A stretch of DNA of 64,000 nt from Apostichopus japonicus (lineage: Eukaryota > Echinodermata > Holothuroidea > Aspidochirotida > Stichopodidae): contig NC_092568.1 in assembly GCF_037975245.1 (NCBI RefSeq), positions 34,814,501 to 34,878,500 on the forward strand. The letters run 5' to 3'. The first letter of the stretch is position 1. Every line of letters begins with the position of its first letter. A program made the translations under genes and the position numbers. Below are positions 34,000-45,744 of the stretch, one piece after another. Under the pieces are notes generated by a model. That model worked only from the letters and a program-made list of their open reading frames with translations, was not told the DNA's origin and did not search any database.

Positions 34000-35580
34000 A
34001 TATCAATTCATAGTGCCTTATGGAGGTGCTTCTTTTATTTTTGCACTTCTGTGAAATGCTAGCATTATTTCACAATATTATCTATGCATCTACTGTAAGC
34101 TTACAATATTTGTTAAGCAAAAGTAAACTTTTAATCAATTGACAGCTTGTTTGTTTTAAAAGAGAAATAATTCGCACCCCTTCTAAGTTTTGGGTCGATT
34201 TTCTAATTGGCCTGATTTACAATTTACCTTGATGTACTGTGATTTCTGTTGAAGCTAAATATGTACAAATACTTTGCGTTCTAATATCTACCCGCAGCAT
34301 ACTCTCCAAAGGCATTCCACACTTCAATGCTTCTAAGTTATTTCTGTTGGCCTACATTCCTGCACTATTGTTAATTAAACTTGAAACCGAAAATTCCCTT
34401 TACGTTAGGTAACCATAGACAATGTGTCAACCATCAACACACCATTATCAACAAACCCCATAGCCTACATGGTGTAAAGCAGCACAACTGAGCTTGGTCT
34501 AGTTAGCATTTGCATCATTCTCATAGGGGTAGGTCTACATATGACACTTGTTTCCATGAAAATTTCATCGCGAATATTCTTCGCTGGTTGTCACTGCATC
34601 TTGGATATGAGCCACCCGACCCTGGTACTTTTACATCACTCCATAAGTAAAGGCATTATGCCGATTCCCAGTTTAGTCAAAATGGGTATATAGCTTAGTT
34701 ATGAAAAGATACCGCAAATATGGTTCTAATTTTCTTACATTATGTAAGAAACGAGATTAATACACAAGTAAGGTAGTAGCTGTTGAAAATCAGAGGTTAT
34801 GTAACTTAAGTTAGCTGACGTTTACCTTACATGTGTTCTAGTTTTACCTGACTTATCTTACACATTAGGTTTTTACATTTCGGTTTGTGAGTTTAGGTAA
34901 TGACGTCACATACCTAGGTCACGAGCCAATAAAAGGGGAGGTTTTGCTAAAAGCAGCAGAGTCAGAGTCAATTTTGAAAATCCAATTAAGTGTGTTTTTA
35001 ACTTAATATCAGTTTAATTCTCAAATGTTTTTTGAGTGGATATAAGTTTAGATGATGATCATAGTGAAATAATTAATGTTAATATACTCTGTTAGGAAAT
35101 ATAGTAGTCCAGTTGTATTTCTTTACCAATTTTAATTCTTGAGAATTTACCCTAAAAATCAATGAAAATGGCTGGATTACATATAAATTTAGAGACCATT
35201 AGATCAGTTCTTAACACTCAATACAAACTTCAATGTAAAAATATAAGACTTTATGGCACAGAATAACATATGTTTACAGTGTAATATAAAATGGACAAAT
35301 GGTGTTGAATGTTATCCAATTGGACTATGTCGTATATAAGTCTATATGAAGATGTTTTTGAGGAGTTATTGAAACTAGTGAACGATTGGTTAACATTACA
35401 TTTAGACACTCATGCACATGTACAGGAGCATAAACTGGGTTACGTGGGAGTTGCCTTGGTCTAGCATAACATGCAGTTACAAATACTACGGGATATAAAT
35501 TATCATTAGTCCTACTTTAGTGGCGATTAATCTTCATAGAAATTTATGGGGCTTAAGTACAAATGAATGCCTTGACTTAA
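34000..35580. other. No gene seen
   Basis: AT-rich sequence. Apart from the promoter-like cluster at 34901-34940 nothing was recognised. Confidence 0.45.
34901..34940 (+). promoter_or_regulatory. CRE, CCAAT and TATA-like cluster
   Basis: TGACGTCA (34901-34908), CCAAT (34926-34930) and AATAAAAGGGG (34929-34939) occur within 40 bases on the plus strand, followed by a GC-richer stretch. This could be an RNA polymerase II promoter, but no coding exon was found downstream before repeat A. It could also belong to an old mobile element. Confidence 0.3.
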
Positions 35581-35589
35581 AGGGATGTA

Positions 35590-36893
35590 ATGTAAAACTA
35601 ACACTAATATACACACTGTACATATACAATTGGTTGAATTAGAAGACTTTACTATAGAATTAATTTCAACCACTACATAGATGTATGTACAGTACAAAAC
35701 TGTACTGGGTGTACATGTACAGTGTGTTAGTGTTGTTTAAACATAGTCTTCTGGCACTCATGGCACTCCGTACATATACACTCAGTACAGTGTATGTACT
35801 GTACACACTGTAGATACATACAAAGTCTTCTAATTAAATGAATTCAACCAGGAGCAGACAAGTTCATTGCAAATAGTATGTTTTCTTATATGAAATTAAA
35901 AACTGCACAGTATTGAACCGAATGACCTTGAAGTACAGTACAATACCCAGGCTCAAAACACATGTGGAACATCGAAACACGCAAAAACGTTTTTTGTAAA
36001 AATCCCAAACTTTGAGGATTTTTCATTTCAAAATAAGGCAAAACACCCTCCTGAAATTTTTTGTACAAACAGGGTGGTACTATATCTCTTCCAGAAAAAA
36101 TTATCAATTTTTTTAATTTGACGCGTTTTGAGTTATTGGCCGTCAAAAACGACCTCTTTTGTACATCGGGGCAACTTAACAACTTCATAAATTAATATTG
36201 AGAATAGCTAGAGCCCTGAAAGTTGTTAATGTGTAAGAACTTTATACTTATTAATAAAGAATAAACCCTGACACCTCTAACATGGTTACTTTGGTAAAAA
36301 ATTGGCATCAAAACCCCTACCTCATGCTGAATCGCAGCATGAAATAGCAACTTTAGAGTTGCACAACTTGCAAACATATTATAGGAAAGCATTGTAATCA
36401 TTATTTGTAATATTTGTAGTAGACATAATAATCTCTGAAAGAATCAAGTACCCTGAAGCAATGTTTTATGAGCAATTCATCACTAAAAATAGCACATTTT
36501 TTAGTGAAAAGTACAAAAATCAAATATTTTGACACTTTTAAGTTGACCTAAATCCACAAGAGAATATTTTTGTAGCCTATTTTTTTAATTTTTTTATTTC
36601 TTTTCCTGTTCTATGGGATAGACTCTGTAGGCATCTGTAATAGAAAGGTAGTGGAATGTTCAATTGCTGAGAAATGAGACCTCAAAAGTCAAGAAAATGC
36701 CAAAACGCCATGGTGGCGACAATTTGCTGAATTTCAAAGTGTGATAAATCGGCCAATTGTAAAGCAATGCAACTGAAATTTTCAGAATATGCTTATTTTA
36801 TGGTGGTCTAATCATACAATAAATTTGGGAATTTTTGGAAAGGGTGCAGCAACAGTCATCCGTGATTTGACACGGAATGACCCAGCTTTATGA
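35590..36893 (+). repeat. Interspersed repeat A, copy 2 (uninterrupted)
   Basis: Matches 6085-6648 plus 7932-8625 with no break at the solo-LTR position. About 35590-35720 is inverted relative to copy 1 (TTGGTTGAATTAGAAGACTT here, AGTCTTCTAATTCAACCAA there), which suggests an internal palindrome or local inversion. The 3' end is GTGATTTGACACGGAATGAC followed by CCAGC, where copy 1 instead passes into repeat B. A 100-codon minus-strand frame (35886-36188) is not preserved in copy 1. Confidence 0.75.
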
Positions 36894-36899
36894 TTGCTG

Positions 36900-37325
36900 G
36901 TTTAGTCTTAAATGGATAAGTATGTTAATAGCTGAAATATTTACCTTTCTTTAACCAACCTCAGTCGTCTGAAGTCATTGCACCATACATGTCATGTCAG
37001 ATATGTATTACCCTCTAGAAATTGCAACTTAAAGCAGTATATGTTTGGTCGTTAAAGCAGTATATAGTAAATATTATTTTGTTTAGTATTAAGACGTGCT
37101 ATAGGTTGTTTAGACATGCCAATGACGTTATTGTCCCAACTATACTTGTAATTTGAATATTATTCTGCGTTGGACACCACTGCTCGTTGAATTGTTAATA
37201 TGTTATAATGATGTTTATTGCATGATTCCTTTTGGAATTGGTTTTAGGTGATGATAATATTGTTCCTATAGGATGTGTAAATATTGCATAGTTATTTTAT
37301 TTTCCTCGTTAATGTTTTCTCTTCT
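36900..37325. other. No gene seen
   Basis: AT-rich spacer between repeat A and the segmental duplication. It ends in GTTTTCTCTTCTTTACAG, a strong acceptor-like sequence at the exact duplication boundary. Confidence 0.4.
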
Positions 37326-37327
37326 TT

Positions 37328-39757
37328 ACAGGCGGCATGAAGTCCGGTGAATATTCATATCCACTGTCCTCATGGTTTTGATTTTGCTCTCTGTTTATTA
37401 GTTGCATGGTTAGATACATGGCGCCACCGAATAACAGTAATACAATATCGAAAAATTGAATTTCTTTGTGTATTTTGTGGACACATTTTTCCACACTGAA
37501 GAGCCAACGTTATCATCAACTTAACCTTAGAGGAACGTTTTTAATTATATCATATTTTAAAGAGAATATTTTGAGGTTAGCAGCAGCTGTAGAAAAGTCA
37601 TTTTCCTTAAAATCAATTTTCTTGAACTGTTACATCTAAATACTAATTGTTTTTCGTTCAAACCCATTCTTCATTTAAGGAATCAAGAGAGTATACGTAG
37701 ATCTTTTTTTATTAATCTTTGCATGTTAATTTCAATGAAGTGACAGAATGGTTTCTAAAGTCCGGTGGAAGACAACTACCTGCAAATGGTTCTCTATGTA
37801 CGTATGCAAACCGCTTAGAAGAAACATCCTATGGTTAGCCAGAATGATAGATCGATATCAAATTTAGAGTGTACAAGAAACAACTAATTAAAGTATTAAT
37901 GAGATTTATGTATTTCGAGTACACCAACCCCTCATATATCGGTTCATTCCTATCATGAATTTGACTTACTTAGATACTGCATCATGTGAAGATATACATA
38001 ATTGCTGTCATAAAAGCATTTGTTCCATTTCTTGAGTAATAAAGTACAAAAAATGATGAAGGACATGTCTTGATCTACCACCCCCCCCCCCCCCTTCTCT
38101 ATCACTCTCTCAACCCAGTCGTGCAGCCTGAATGAAAAATATATATAAAACATTTCATTCAAATTTCACACAATTGTTTTTGCAATTTTAAAGTTACATT
38201 ATATATGTTAAATGTGAAGAATCATGATGACTTCTTTTCAATTTATATTTCCTTCTAGTTCTTGCGCGACAGCCTGAAATCCCGCGTTTCTCAGTGCATC
38301 GATTAAGATCCTTCTCGTGGCTTGTTGCCCGTTCCTTCTTTGCCACCTGATGAGCATCTGTAATGCAGTCTCCTCGATACCTCCCCTGCCTGCTCCATAA
38401 TTATTTGCATCAATATTACAAATTTCATGTTCTCCAAATCCGAGATACCTCGCTACACTCCTCCAATCGTTGGCGATTCTAGGGGCAATCTCCTGGCAAA
38501 CATAAGAATCAAAGTTCGTCGTGTGTCTCCATGACGACCTTAACTGACAGCCAAATACAGGAGTAATTAATGGCTTATGGGGCTGAAAACTATATTTCTT
38601 GTCAAAATGTATTGAACAATTAATTATACAATCCGTAGTAGATGTATCACTAGGCCTTGTTCGTTTGCAATACGGTAGTATAAGCGAATATAGTGCATCG
38701 CCGCTAACTGGTATGATCGACAGTATATTTGCCAGGTTACTTAGACATTTGAATACCACACAAAATCATATTATTTATATTCATCACGAAAACCCAACAT
38801 AAGTTTTAATTAAATTGACCGATAATTAGCAACTGATTAATGTATTCAATTAAAAAGGGAAATAACGATTTCTGTCGAAAAACTAGTACATTGGCTAGAA
38901 TCAATACCTTGATTTGTGTCAGGAAAATTTACTCGTTAAAATTCTGCTTATACAGGAAACTTGGTCGAGTAACAAATGTTTTGTTTGTATTAACTAACCC
39001 GTAGCTCATTTTCATTGACCGGCTCTCCGAGAGCCTGTTCGAACATATCCTGATCCTGAGCGGCTTGGTTCACGTTTGCCATGTTTGGCCGTAAGCTGCA
39101 AATGACAAAGGTGAAGGTACAATAAAAATTACCATACTATATTTTATACAAATTATATTGTCGAAGTAACATGATTATCACAATAAGGCAACCTTGTGGA
39201 TTGTGTGTTCCCGAAACAGAACGCTTCGTAGTGAGTTACAAATGATTATTCCGTATGTAACGTTCTAGTGAACGGCTGGATCTAGAAAGGCATGAATAAA
39301 ATAACTTAACTGGGAAATTATTATCTATAAAAAATATTATAAATATATAATATAATAAAATATTATTTCATAATATTTTGGGTCTCGCTTCTAGTGAGTA
39401 GCCGAACGCCACCGTTGAGATTCGGACTGTTGAGGTGGTTTGCAATTGGTTGGCTAACCTTGTTGTATCAAGAGGGCCAGAGGTTCAAGATCGAATAACC
39501 AAAGACAGTAGTTTGGCCATTACGCGATACCCAAAATGACAACATGGCTAAATCAGTCAAGCCCTTGTAAGATACCAGACTCAAGTTAGGGCAAAGTTTT
39601 AGGGACAAAGGTTACAGAAATTCTCTGTAAAGACAAGGTGGATGGACTTCAAAATAGGTGGGAATGTTCTTTGATTGAGCCTCCGTGACTAATGATATCA
39701 CTTCGTCGAAAGTGACAGGCCATTTAACCAAAAATAGCATTTTGACCATGACGTTAA
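37328..39757. repeat. Segmental duplication, copy 2 (death-domain block)
   Basis: Colinear with 14338-17290. It lacks the local tandem repeats and the partial exon copy found in copy 1. About 400 bp corresponding to 17290-17690 is replaced by the terminal-inverted-repeat element at 39755-40455. The duplication resumes at 40503. Confidence 0.9.
38238..39082 (-). CDS. Small death-domain protein, paralogue 2 (two exons)
   Basis: The same two-exon design as the gene at 15.7-16.5 kb, predicted 129 residues. Exon 1 (39095-38999) has its ATG at 39082-39080 after a TTTGCAG acceptor; it encodes MANVNQAAQDQDMFEQ and ends in phase 0 at a GTTAGT donor. Exon 2 (38543-38238) starts after TGTCAG and encodes 101 residues ending ELEGNIN. 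The death domain covers about residues 42-123 and is more canonical than paralogue 1: IANDWRSVARYLGFGEHEI with the helix-1 Trp, then ALQMLIRWQRRNGQQATRR and LIDALRNAGFQAVAQEL. The leader differs from paralogue 1 by an in-frame one-codon loss, which argues for coding constraint. A longer single frame reaching 38759 exists but is not shared by the paralogue, so I prefer the spliced model. Domain-only architecture suggests an adaptor or decoy. Confidence 0.8.
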
Positions 39758-40455
39758 TATAATTAATACGGGCATTAAATATAATTAATACGGGTATTAA
39801 ATAGAATTAATACGGGCATTAAAAAGACCAATCATATCAGCAGGATTCTCACTTGCTCATCTGATCGCCAACCTTCAACTTACGTTCATCGCACTATTTT
39901 GCAGTCTTGGAACCCCCCCCCCCCCCCAAAAAAAAAATGGATCGTTTGCCTCTCATAATTCGAGCTCAACGTAACCTAAATGAATCCTTAAATAGCATTA
40001 CCATCATGAGTGAATTTATTTCACATTTTTCGGAAACGTAAGTTGAAAACAAACTTTCTTTAACCTAGGCTTCAAGTTTTAGTGGCTAAATGAATGTGGT
40101 TTGCTACCGAGTACCAGAAGACAACATACTGGTAAAACATCGGAATGGGATTGAGGGTCAACATTTGTCAATAACCTACAAGTACCGTTCGCTTCCCGAC
40201 GAAAATCATGCAAAAATTGTTCTTTGTTTGTCGTGCGTACCATTGCGTTGTATGTTGTACCTTGCTTGCTAGCTACAACTGCACTGCTTTAACGCTGGGG
40301 GATTAACACTAGCTCAGAGCGTGGTAAAAAAAATCGCTGGTGTGATTGGTCAATTTAATATCTGTATTAATTCTATTTAATGCGAGTATTAATTATATTT
40401 AATGCCCGTATTAATTATATTTAATGCCCGTATTAATTATATTTAATACCGGTAA
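39755..40455. mobile_element. Inverted-repeat element with tandem 22-bp sub-repeats in its ends
   Basis: The left end has three copies of a 22-bp unit (ATTAAATATAATTAATACGGGC) followed by GACCAATCATATCAGC. The right end has the inverted equivalent: four copies of the unit preceded by GCTGGTGTGATTGGTC. Total length is about 700 bp. The interior has no transposase frame and contains a poly-C/poly-A tract at 39911-39940. It occupies the place of about 400 bp present in the other duplication copy. The family was not recognised. Confidence 0.7.
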
Positions 40456-40502
40456 TAATTTTAATTCGTATCATCAATTATTTCCCGTATGGCCTACCAT
40501 AT

Positions 40503-40770
40503 ACGCGAGACCTTTGGCAATTTTTACAACAACCGACAAACAATTACGGAACCAGCCGATACTCATAGCTGGTACATGAACAGCAGTTACTGTACAAGCA
40601 ATGAGTATCGGGTGACGGAACGTACTAATCAGATTGCAGAGAGAGAATCCAATGTCGCATATACTTGGGGACTTCAACAGAGACTGTGTCAAATCTCTTG
40701 AAGGTATGCGATACAACCACGAAGTCGATTTCATCGCATGCCCTCAATCTAACTCTATATGATAGACTCT
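40503..40770. repeat. Right flank of segmental duplication copy 2 and empty transposon site
   Basis: 40503-40544 matches 17693-17731 and 40547-40770 matches 21427-21650. The junction CAATTACGGA (40541-40550) is the uninterrupted target of the TTAA transposon in copy 1, with C in place of the last A. Confidence 0.85.
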
Positions 40771-40936
40771 GTATTCGTCTAAGATAGCTGTTATTAAGTC
40801 ATACAGCCACCGTCAATATCTACTGTCGATCAGTTCAGCATAACTGTTATACCTAAATTCACAGAAAAGCATCGTGGATGTACAAAAAACAGAAGATGAA
40901 ATCAGAGAGATACCTGTCGCAGGAGCATATCAGTGA

Positions 40937-41237
40937 GGGCATCGTGGTCAAGTGGTTACGGCAGTGAACCTGTGATCTAAGGCTTGCAGGTTCGAGTCCT
41001 GGTCAGATCATTTATGGTTTGTCCTTGGGAAAGGCATTTTATCTCCATTGTCTCTCTTCCCCAGATGTTTAAATGGGGACATGTGATATAATGTGCCAGT
41101 TGGGCGCTGTTTAGCTGATGACATGTGGAGGGATTTGCTTCTTTGTTTGACAGGTTTTCGATGACCATGGTAATGTTTTCATGCGCCTTGAGCACCGATA
41201 TCGCCTTATAAATCCTCAGTATTATTATTATTATTAT
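40937..41237 (+). mobile_element. tRNA-derived SINE
   Basis: The head carries a good RNA polymerase III A box (TGGTCAAGTGGTTA, 40945-40958) and a perfect B box (GGTTCGAGTCC, 40989-40999) at tRNA spacing. The body has CCTTGGGAAAGGCATTTTAT and a 3' part TGCGCCTTGAGC followed by CTTATAAAT, and the element ends in an ATT microsatellite (41220-41237). Many marine-animal SINEs share a GCGC.TTGAGC...TATAAAT tail with ATT repeats. It is non-coding and depends on a LINE. The anticodon arm does not fold cleanly, so it is not a functional tRNA gene. Confidence 0.85.
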
Positions 41238-41239
41238 GC

Positions 41240-42860
41240 AAAAAAAATAGCTCGAACATCCTTGATAAACTGACTGCAGTAACCTCTGAACATATATAAT
41301 TCGTCAGCGATTTATGTGTACCAAAGAGAGTAGCATCCGTATCTGAAACAATGACACGGTTTCCAACAGATCAAAGAATAAAAGCTTTATTTCAGGAGAA
41401 GAAAATGGCAATTGATTCAAGAGACAAAACTTTTTAAAAGTTCAAACCAATGTCATTTGCATAGCCCCTGGAAAAATGATGTAACATCCCAAATACACAA
41501 GGTTTAAACTCCTTCCTCACTTAATGAATTCAGACCTTCTAATGTATCTTGCCAGCATAGGTTTTAACTATATGCACAAGATTTGATTACCATGTTCACC
41601 AAAAGCACATTTAAATGTTATCTTTCTTGATTCTTCCAGTGCTTCAAAACTGTACTACCTAAGAAGTTACTCTCGTGATTTACATACCTTGATAAAGATA
41701 CCTCGTTTATGCACTGGCTGGCTGATTTCATGAAAGGGTGGTCAAGGCAAATAAAATTGTTAAAGGGTTTATTTGACAAATGTGAAATAATTGTTGGGGT
41801 CTCAGTAGAGTGTCATTATCACCACTGTTATTTTAATATAGCAATATTATTGTTCTGTCATCAAATACGCAAACACCACTGTAATCTCCGGTAGAATATC
41901 TAAATCATCACATTACGTGGATTAGGGTAATTAAGAATCTGCTGTATCTCACATTGTCACTGTCCGTGATAAACATAATTTTATTACTACTGAACCCCCA
42001 AAAACCTAAAGATTTTTTGGGGGAAATACTGATATCAAACATGAAATCAAAACAGAGAAATAAATCTATGCTGCAAACATCTTATGTTAGCGTTCAAATA
42101 AGTTAGCGCATACATCACCGGCTACAGTACTCCTGCATTAAAACGGTTTCCCATGTTACATGTATTCTATTGAGACGACAATGTGGACCCTCCTTATGTT
42201 TATGAAAGTAAGCTTTCCCAAGTTCCATGAAATGCTGCAGAGTCGGTAAATGTAGATTTTTTTTCGAATAATGTCCTATAGGCATTTGAATGTAAGGAAA
42301 ACGTTACTAAAGTATGCTACTTTTCCTTCGCTTTAGCAATATACTAACCTTAGACCGGAACATTATTACAGCAGACGACCATGAGCCTAGGTTATTGAAC
42401 AACAGGTCTCACTAATCAAATAGACATATTTTCAATTGTTATATGTGTTTAACAGCGCAATTTCAAGTCAGTTGTATTCATTTATGTTACATATGAACAA
42501 GGGAGTGGCCTTAGTTGGTCCAGCACTGGCTATTGTTGAGATCCATTTTAAGGCATATGGAATGTTGGATACGAACATATAGTCGACACAGTGTGTTAAG
42601 GTATAGTCGCCCTCTTAATATACCTACATGTAACACACAAAGTTTGCCTACTTCAACGGGTGAATCTCGAATTATGTAGGGATACTTGTCTATGCCATTT
42701 CGAACATAATGATTTGAAAAATAGTCTAGTATGCATTTAAATGACATAAAAATGTCTACCATACAGAGGATTCCTATTATCTTAGGGCTGTTAAATAGTT
42801 TTTACTATGATTCAGTGTGATTCAGTGTGGACTTAGAGCTTGGCGTCTATTGTTGAGAAA
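41240..42860. other. No gene seen
   Basis: No recognisable coding frame or repeat; short AT-rich frames only. Confidence 0.45.
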
Positions 42861-43265
42861 AAAAGGAAACAGTCAACAGACCCTTTTTTTTTTTGCCTTC
42901 CATTTATAATCTTAGGAGAATGAAAATACATTATTCTTTATTTCAATATTTACCAGTCTCGTCCATCCTCCGTGTTTTCCCAGACCCCTAATTGACCTCT
43001 GAGCTTGAGTCACCCCACCTGTGGTCAAGGTGACCGCAGGTTAGTGCATAAGGAACTCTCTGACTTGCACAATAACCGAAATTTATAGCTTGGTGGATTA
43101 TTTTCTACTCAATGACCAAACTAGAAACCATGTGAACCATGTGTTCGCTGTAGGTCTACCTTATTAACATTATGATGGGAAATGTCCTCAAAGTGCTGTG
43201 CAATTATGTAATTTAAAATTATTTATTGATGAAAACAGCTCGTCATCAATGTAGCACAGACAAGA

Positions 43266-43296
43266 GCCGCCATTTTGTTATAACGCGCCATTTTGG
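43266..43296. promoter_or_regulatory. Paired YY1-like CCATTTTG sites
   Basis: GCCGCCATTTTG and GCGCCATTTTGG lie 19 bases apart, start to start, and resemble YY1 binding sites. The pair and its spacing are kept in the second duplicate (51931-51961), although flanking bases differ. No transcript start could be identified. Confidence 0.35.
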
Positions 43297-43829
43297 CTTG
43301 GTTCTGCAACTTTGGTGAATGCATATTTTCAATATGTTTGTCCCAAGGTACTTGTCTGTTGGAAGCTGCCCAAACATATTCTTTTGCAACTACTTTGAGG
43401 TTGACTTATTTTTGTGACAGACTGTGTTGACTAAAAACCTGGTTTGCAGCTCAAGTCTTAATGTGATGTTTTCACAGTAGGTAAAAAAAGGTTGTCGGTT
43501 TTTCGTTAATCTATCCGTTCAGTTTGCCTCCTCATAAACGTATAGAGTGACCTGTGTGATCATAGCAATTATGGTATACAGATATATCCTCAGACACAAG
43601 ATGTAATCTAAAGATATTTGGAGAAATTCGACGTGAAATATCAGTTAATTACCAAGAAAGTATAAGAAAACTTACAACGGTGGGCGTGTTCAGTGAAGGT
43701 CTGGACTCGACGATCTCCCAGGTATAGTGTAGTGAATATAACTAGTCTGTTTGCGTGACTGTATAAAGATTACATACTGTGAGTGTGACATTGACAGTGT
43801 AGATTTTTGTCAGCAACACATTTTATTTA

Positions 43830-44706
43830 CGGAGCTTTTAAAGTGCCAACGAGATATATTTTAGGTGAATTATCTTAATATTCGTGCACTACGATATTAA
43901 AATATTGGGACACGAGATGTTAATATCTCAGTATCTAAACGTTCTTATGTTGAAGTATTTAGATACAAGATATTAATATCCTTATATTTGTACATCCAGA
44001 TATTGTAAATATTTATATACGATAACATTAAGAAATGTAACTGACCTGTATTGGTCCATTGCGATGCGGGTCATTCTGGTAGGTAAACAACATCAGGTTT
44101 TGAAACAGTTGTGTTATTCTTCAAGGTTAACTAAGACTTTCAATTGCAACAAAAAAAATGCCCATTTTTATTGATGTGTAGTAAGAATGGAAATGAATAA
44201 TAAGTGAGTGTGAAAATATGTTCCATAATCATGGCATATTATTTAACCAGCTGAGAAGTTAATGGGTGTGGTATCTGTTACAACTGAACGTGTTCAAAAC
44301 AGAAAACTGAAGAGCAGAAAGTTAGTATTAAGATATCGTATCTAAATATTTTACTATCTTAATGTACAGATATTAGCATATTAAGATCTCGAATCTTAAT
44401 ATTTGAATATTATAAGGAACAGATATTGAGCTACTAAGATACCGTATTTAAATATTTCAATATCTTAATATGCAGAAATTATCATATTAAGATCAGGTAT
44501 CTTAATATTTCAATATTTAATGTACAGGTGTTACACTATTAAGATATCTAAATATTTCAATATGTTCAGATATTGAGAAATAAAGATCTTGTATCTCATG
44601 ATCTTGTATTAACATCTCGTATCTTAATATTTTAATCTTAATGCACAAATATTAAGATAAGTCACCTAAAATATATTAATATCTCGTTGTCAATATAAAA
44701 GCTCCG
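43830..44706. mobile_element. Fold-back element, 877 bp, TA-flanked
   Basis: The ends CGGAGCTTTTAAAGTGCC and GCTCCG are part of roughly 60-bp imperfect inverted repeats: the right arm, reversed, reads CGGAGCTTTTATATTGACAA, then ACGAGATATTAATATATTTT. TA flanks both ends. Inside each arm are reiterated AATATTAAGATA/TATCTTAATATT units (about 43876-44030 and 44320-44660) around a unique centre. No transposase. A TA target and simple inverted ends fit a mariner-like MITE, but the satellite-like arms are unusual. Confidence 0.7.
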
Positions 44707-44909
44707 TAGTATTCTACTCAGTGTAAACACAGTTTATCAATTGTTACTAACTTGGACACGGAAAGAGAGTGACAGTGCTACGAAAACGGCTGATTTCTTG
44801 CGTTCTAAACATGTTAACCGGATAGATCTATATGACGAAATGGAACGCTGACTCTGATTAATCTAGATTATTCGCTTCTTCGCCTAGACCCATATTACTG
44901 AAAAAAAAT

Positions 44910-45740
44910 CATGCAGTATATTTACAACACATGCAGTATACTTTCAACACATGAGGAATCCCATCCGCTATACTAACTTTAAATGTGAGTAACAATACTA
45001 GTTTATAATGAGTGTATCTACTCAGAAGCATAGTACAATTATGCCTACTCGGATATACGAGTTCTCAGTTCCATCCGCTGTTGCACCCGCTATGTGAGTT
45101 ACGTTACTCACCTTAAGTAAAATTACTCAGGACAGTTTAAAGATACACATACAGATCATAAATGAGTTTGTTTTCTATTCACGAACAGAGGAACAAGAAA
45201 AGCATCTTGGACAGTAATGATGGGTTAAGAGATCATTAGCATAAAGAAAACTTATAATGGTAGCCACAAATACAAGATGACAAGTTAGGGTATCAGTTTG
45301 GACTGCCTGTGGTACTGTAAACCTGAAACAAGAAAGTATGTTAGATATAAAAAGTTATGTCTATAGTTAATGAAACACTGAAAACAAACGTTACTTCTGT
45401 GGCACACATTCCAGCATTGCACATATGAAACTGCAATGGCAGAGGATTTGACAATACAATTAATGCAGCAAAATTTGTTTTGAACATGAAACACAAAAAA
45501 TCTGATAATTTCCATAAGTTGCCCTATTTTCGTTTCTACTCTATCATGATAATTTCACCCTTTGTGGTTTCCCAATGAAAACAAGTTAGCATTTGGAATA
45601 GCAGATACAATATGCTGATACAAGTGTCATTCAGTTAATATATTCGAATAGTAGAGAAATTTCAATTATTGAATTAAATTTCATGCAAGTAATCCCAGCG
45701 AGCTTTTATACTCTTGTTACAATATCAATCAACAGATATA
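44910..45740. other. No gene seen
   Basis: Contains a short direct repeat (CATGCAGTATA.TT near 44912 and 44932) and a loose ACTC/GAGT cluster at 45000-45130. No coding frame recognised. Confidence 0.4.
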
Positions 45741-45744
45741 AGAA

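Larger units (their letters stand above)
42866..44905. repeat. Direct duplication D, copy 1
   Basis: Colinear with 51456-52775 in the same orientation (GTCAAC.GACCC, then TTCCATTTATAATCTTA, GTCCATCCTCCGTGTTTTCC, AAGGAACTCTCTGAC, to the CTTCTTCGCCTAGA block at the end). The size difference is due mainly to the fold-back element inside. No conserved coding frame was found; a conserved YY1-like pair lies within. Confidence 0.85.

Noticed and set aside
35886-36188. 100-codon frame in repeat A
   Set aside because: The other copy of repeat A (6420-6648) does not preserve the frame, so it is unlikely to encode protein.
38544-38759. N-terminal extension of the death-domain frame in paralogue 2
   Set aside because: The paralogue at 15990-16198 does not keep this frame, while the spliced exon 1 is conserved with an in-frame indel.
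40937-41010. Functional tRNA gene
   Set aside because: The A and B boxes are good, but the anticodon and acceptor stems do not fold, and a SINE body with ATT tail follows.
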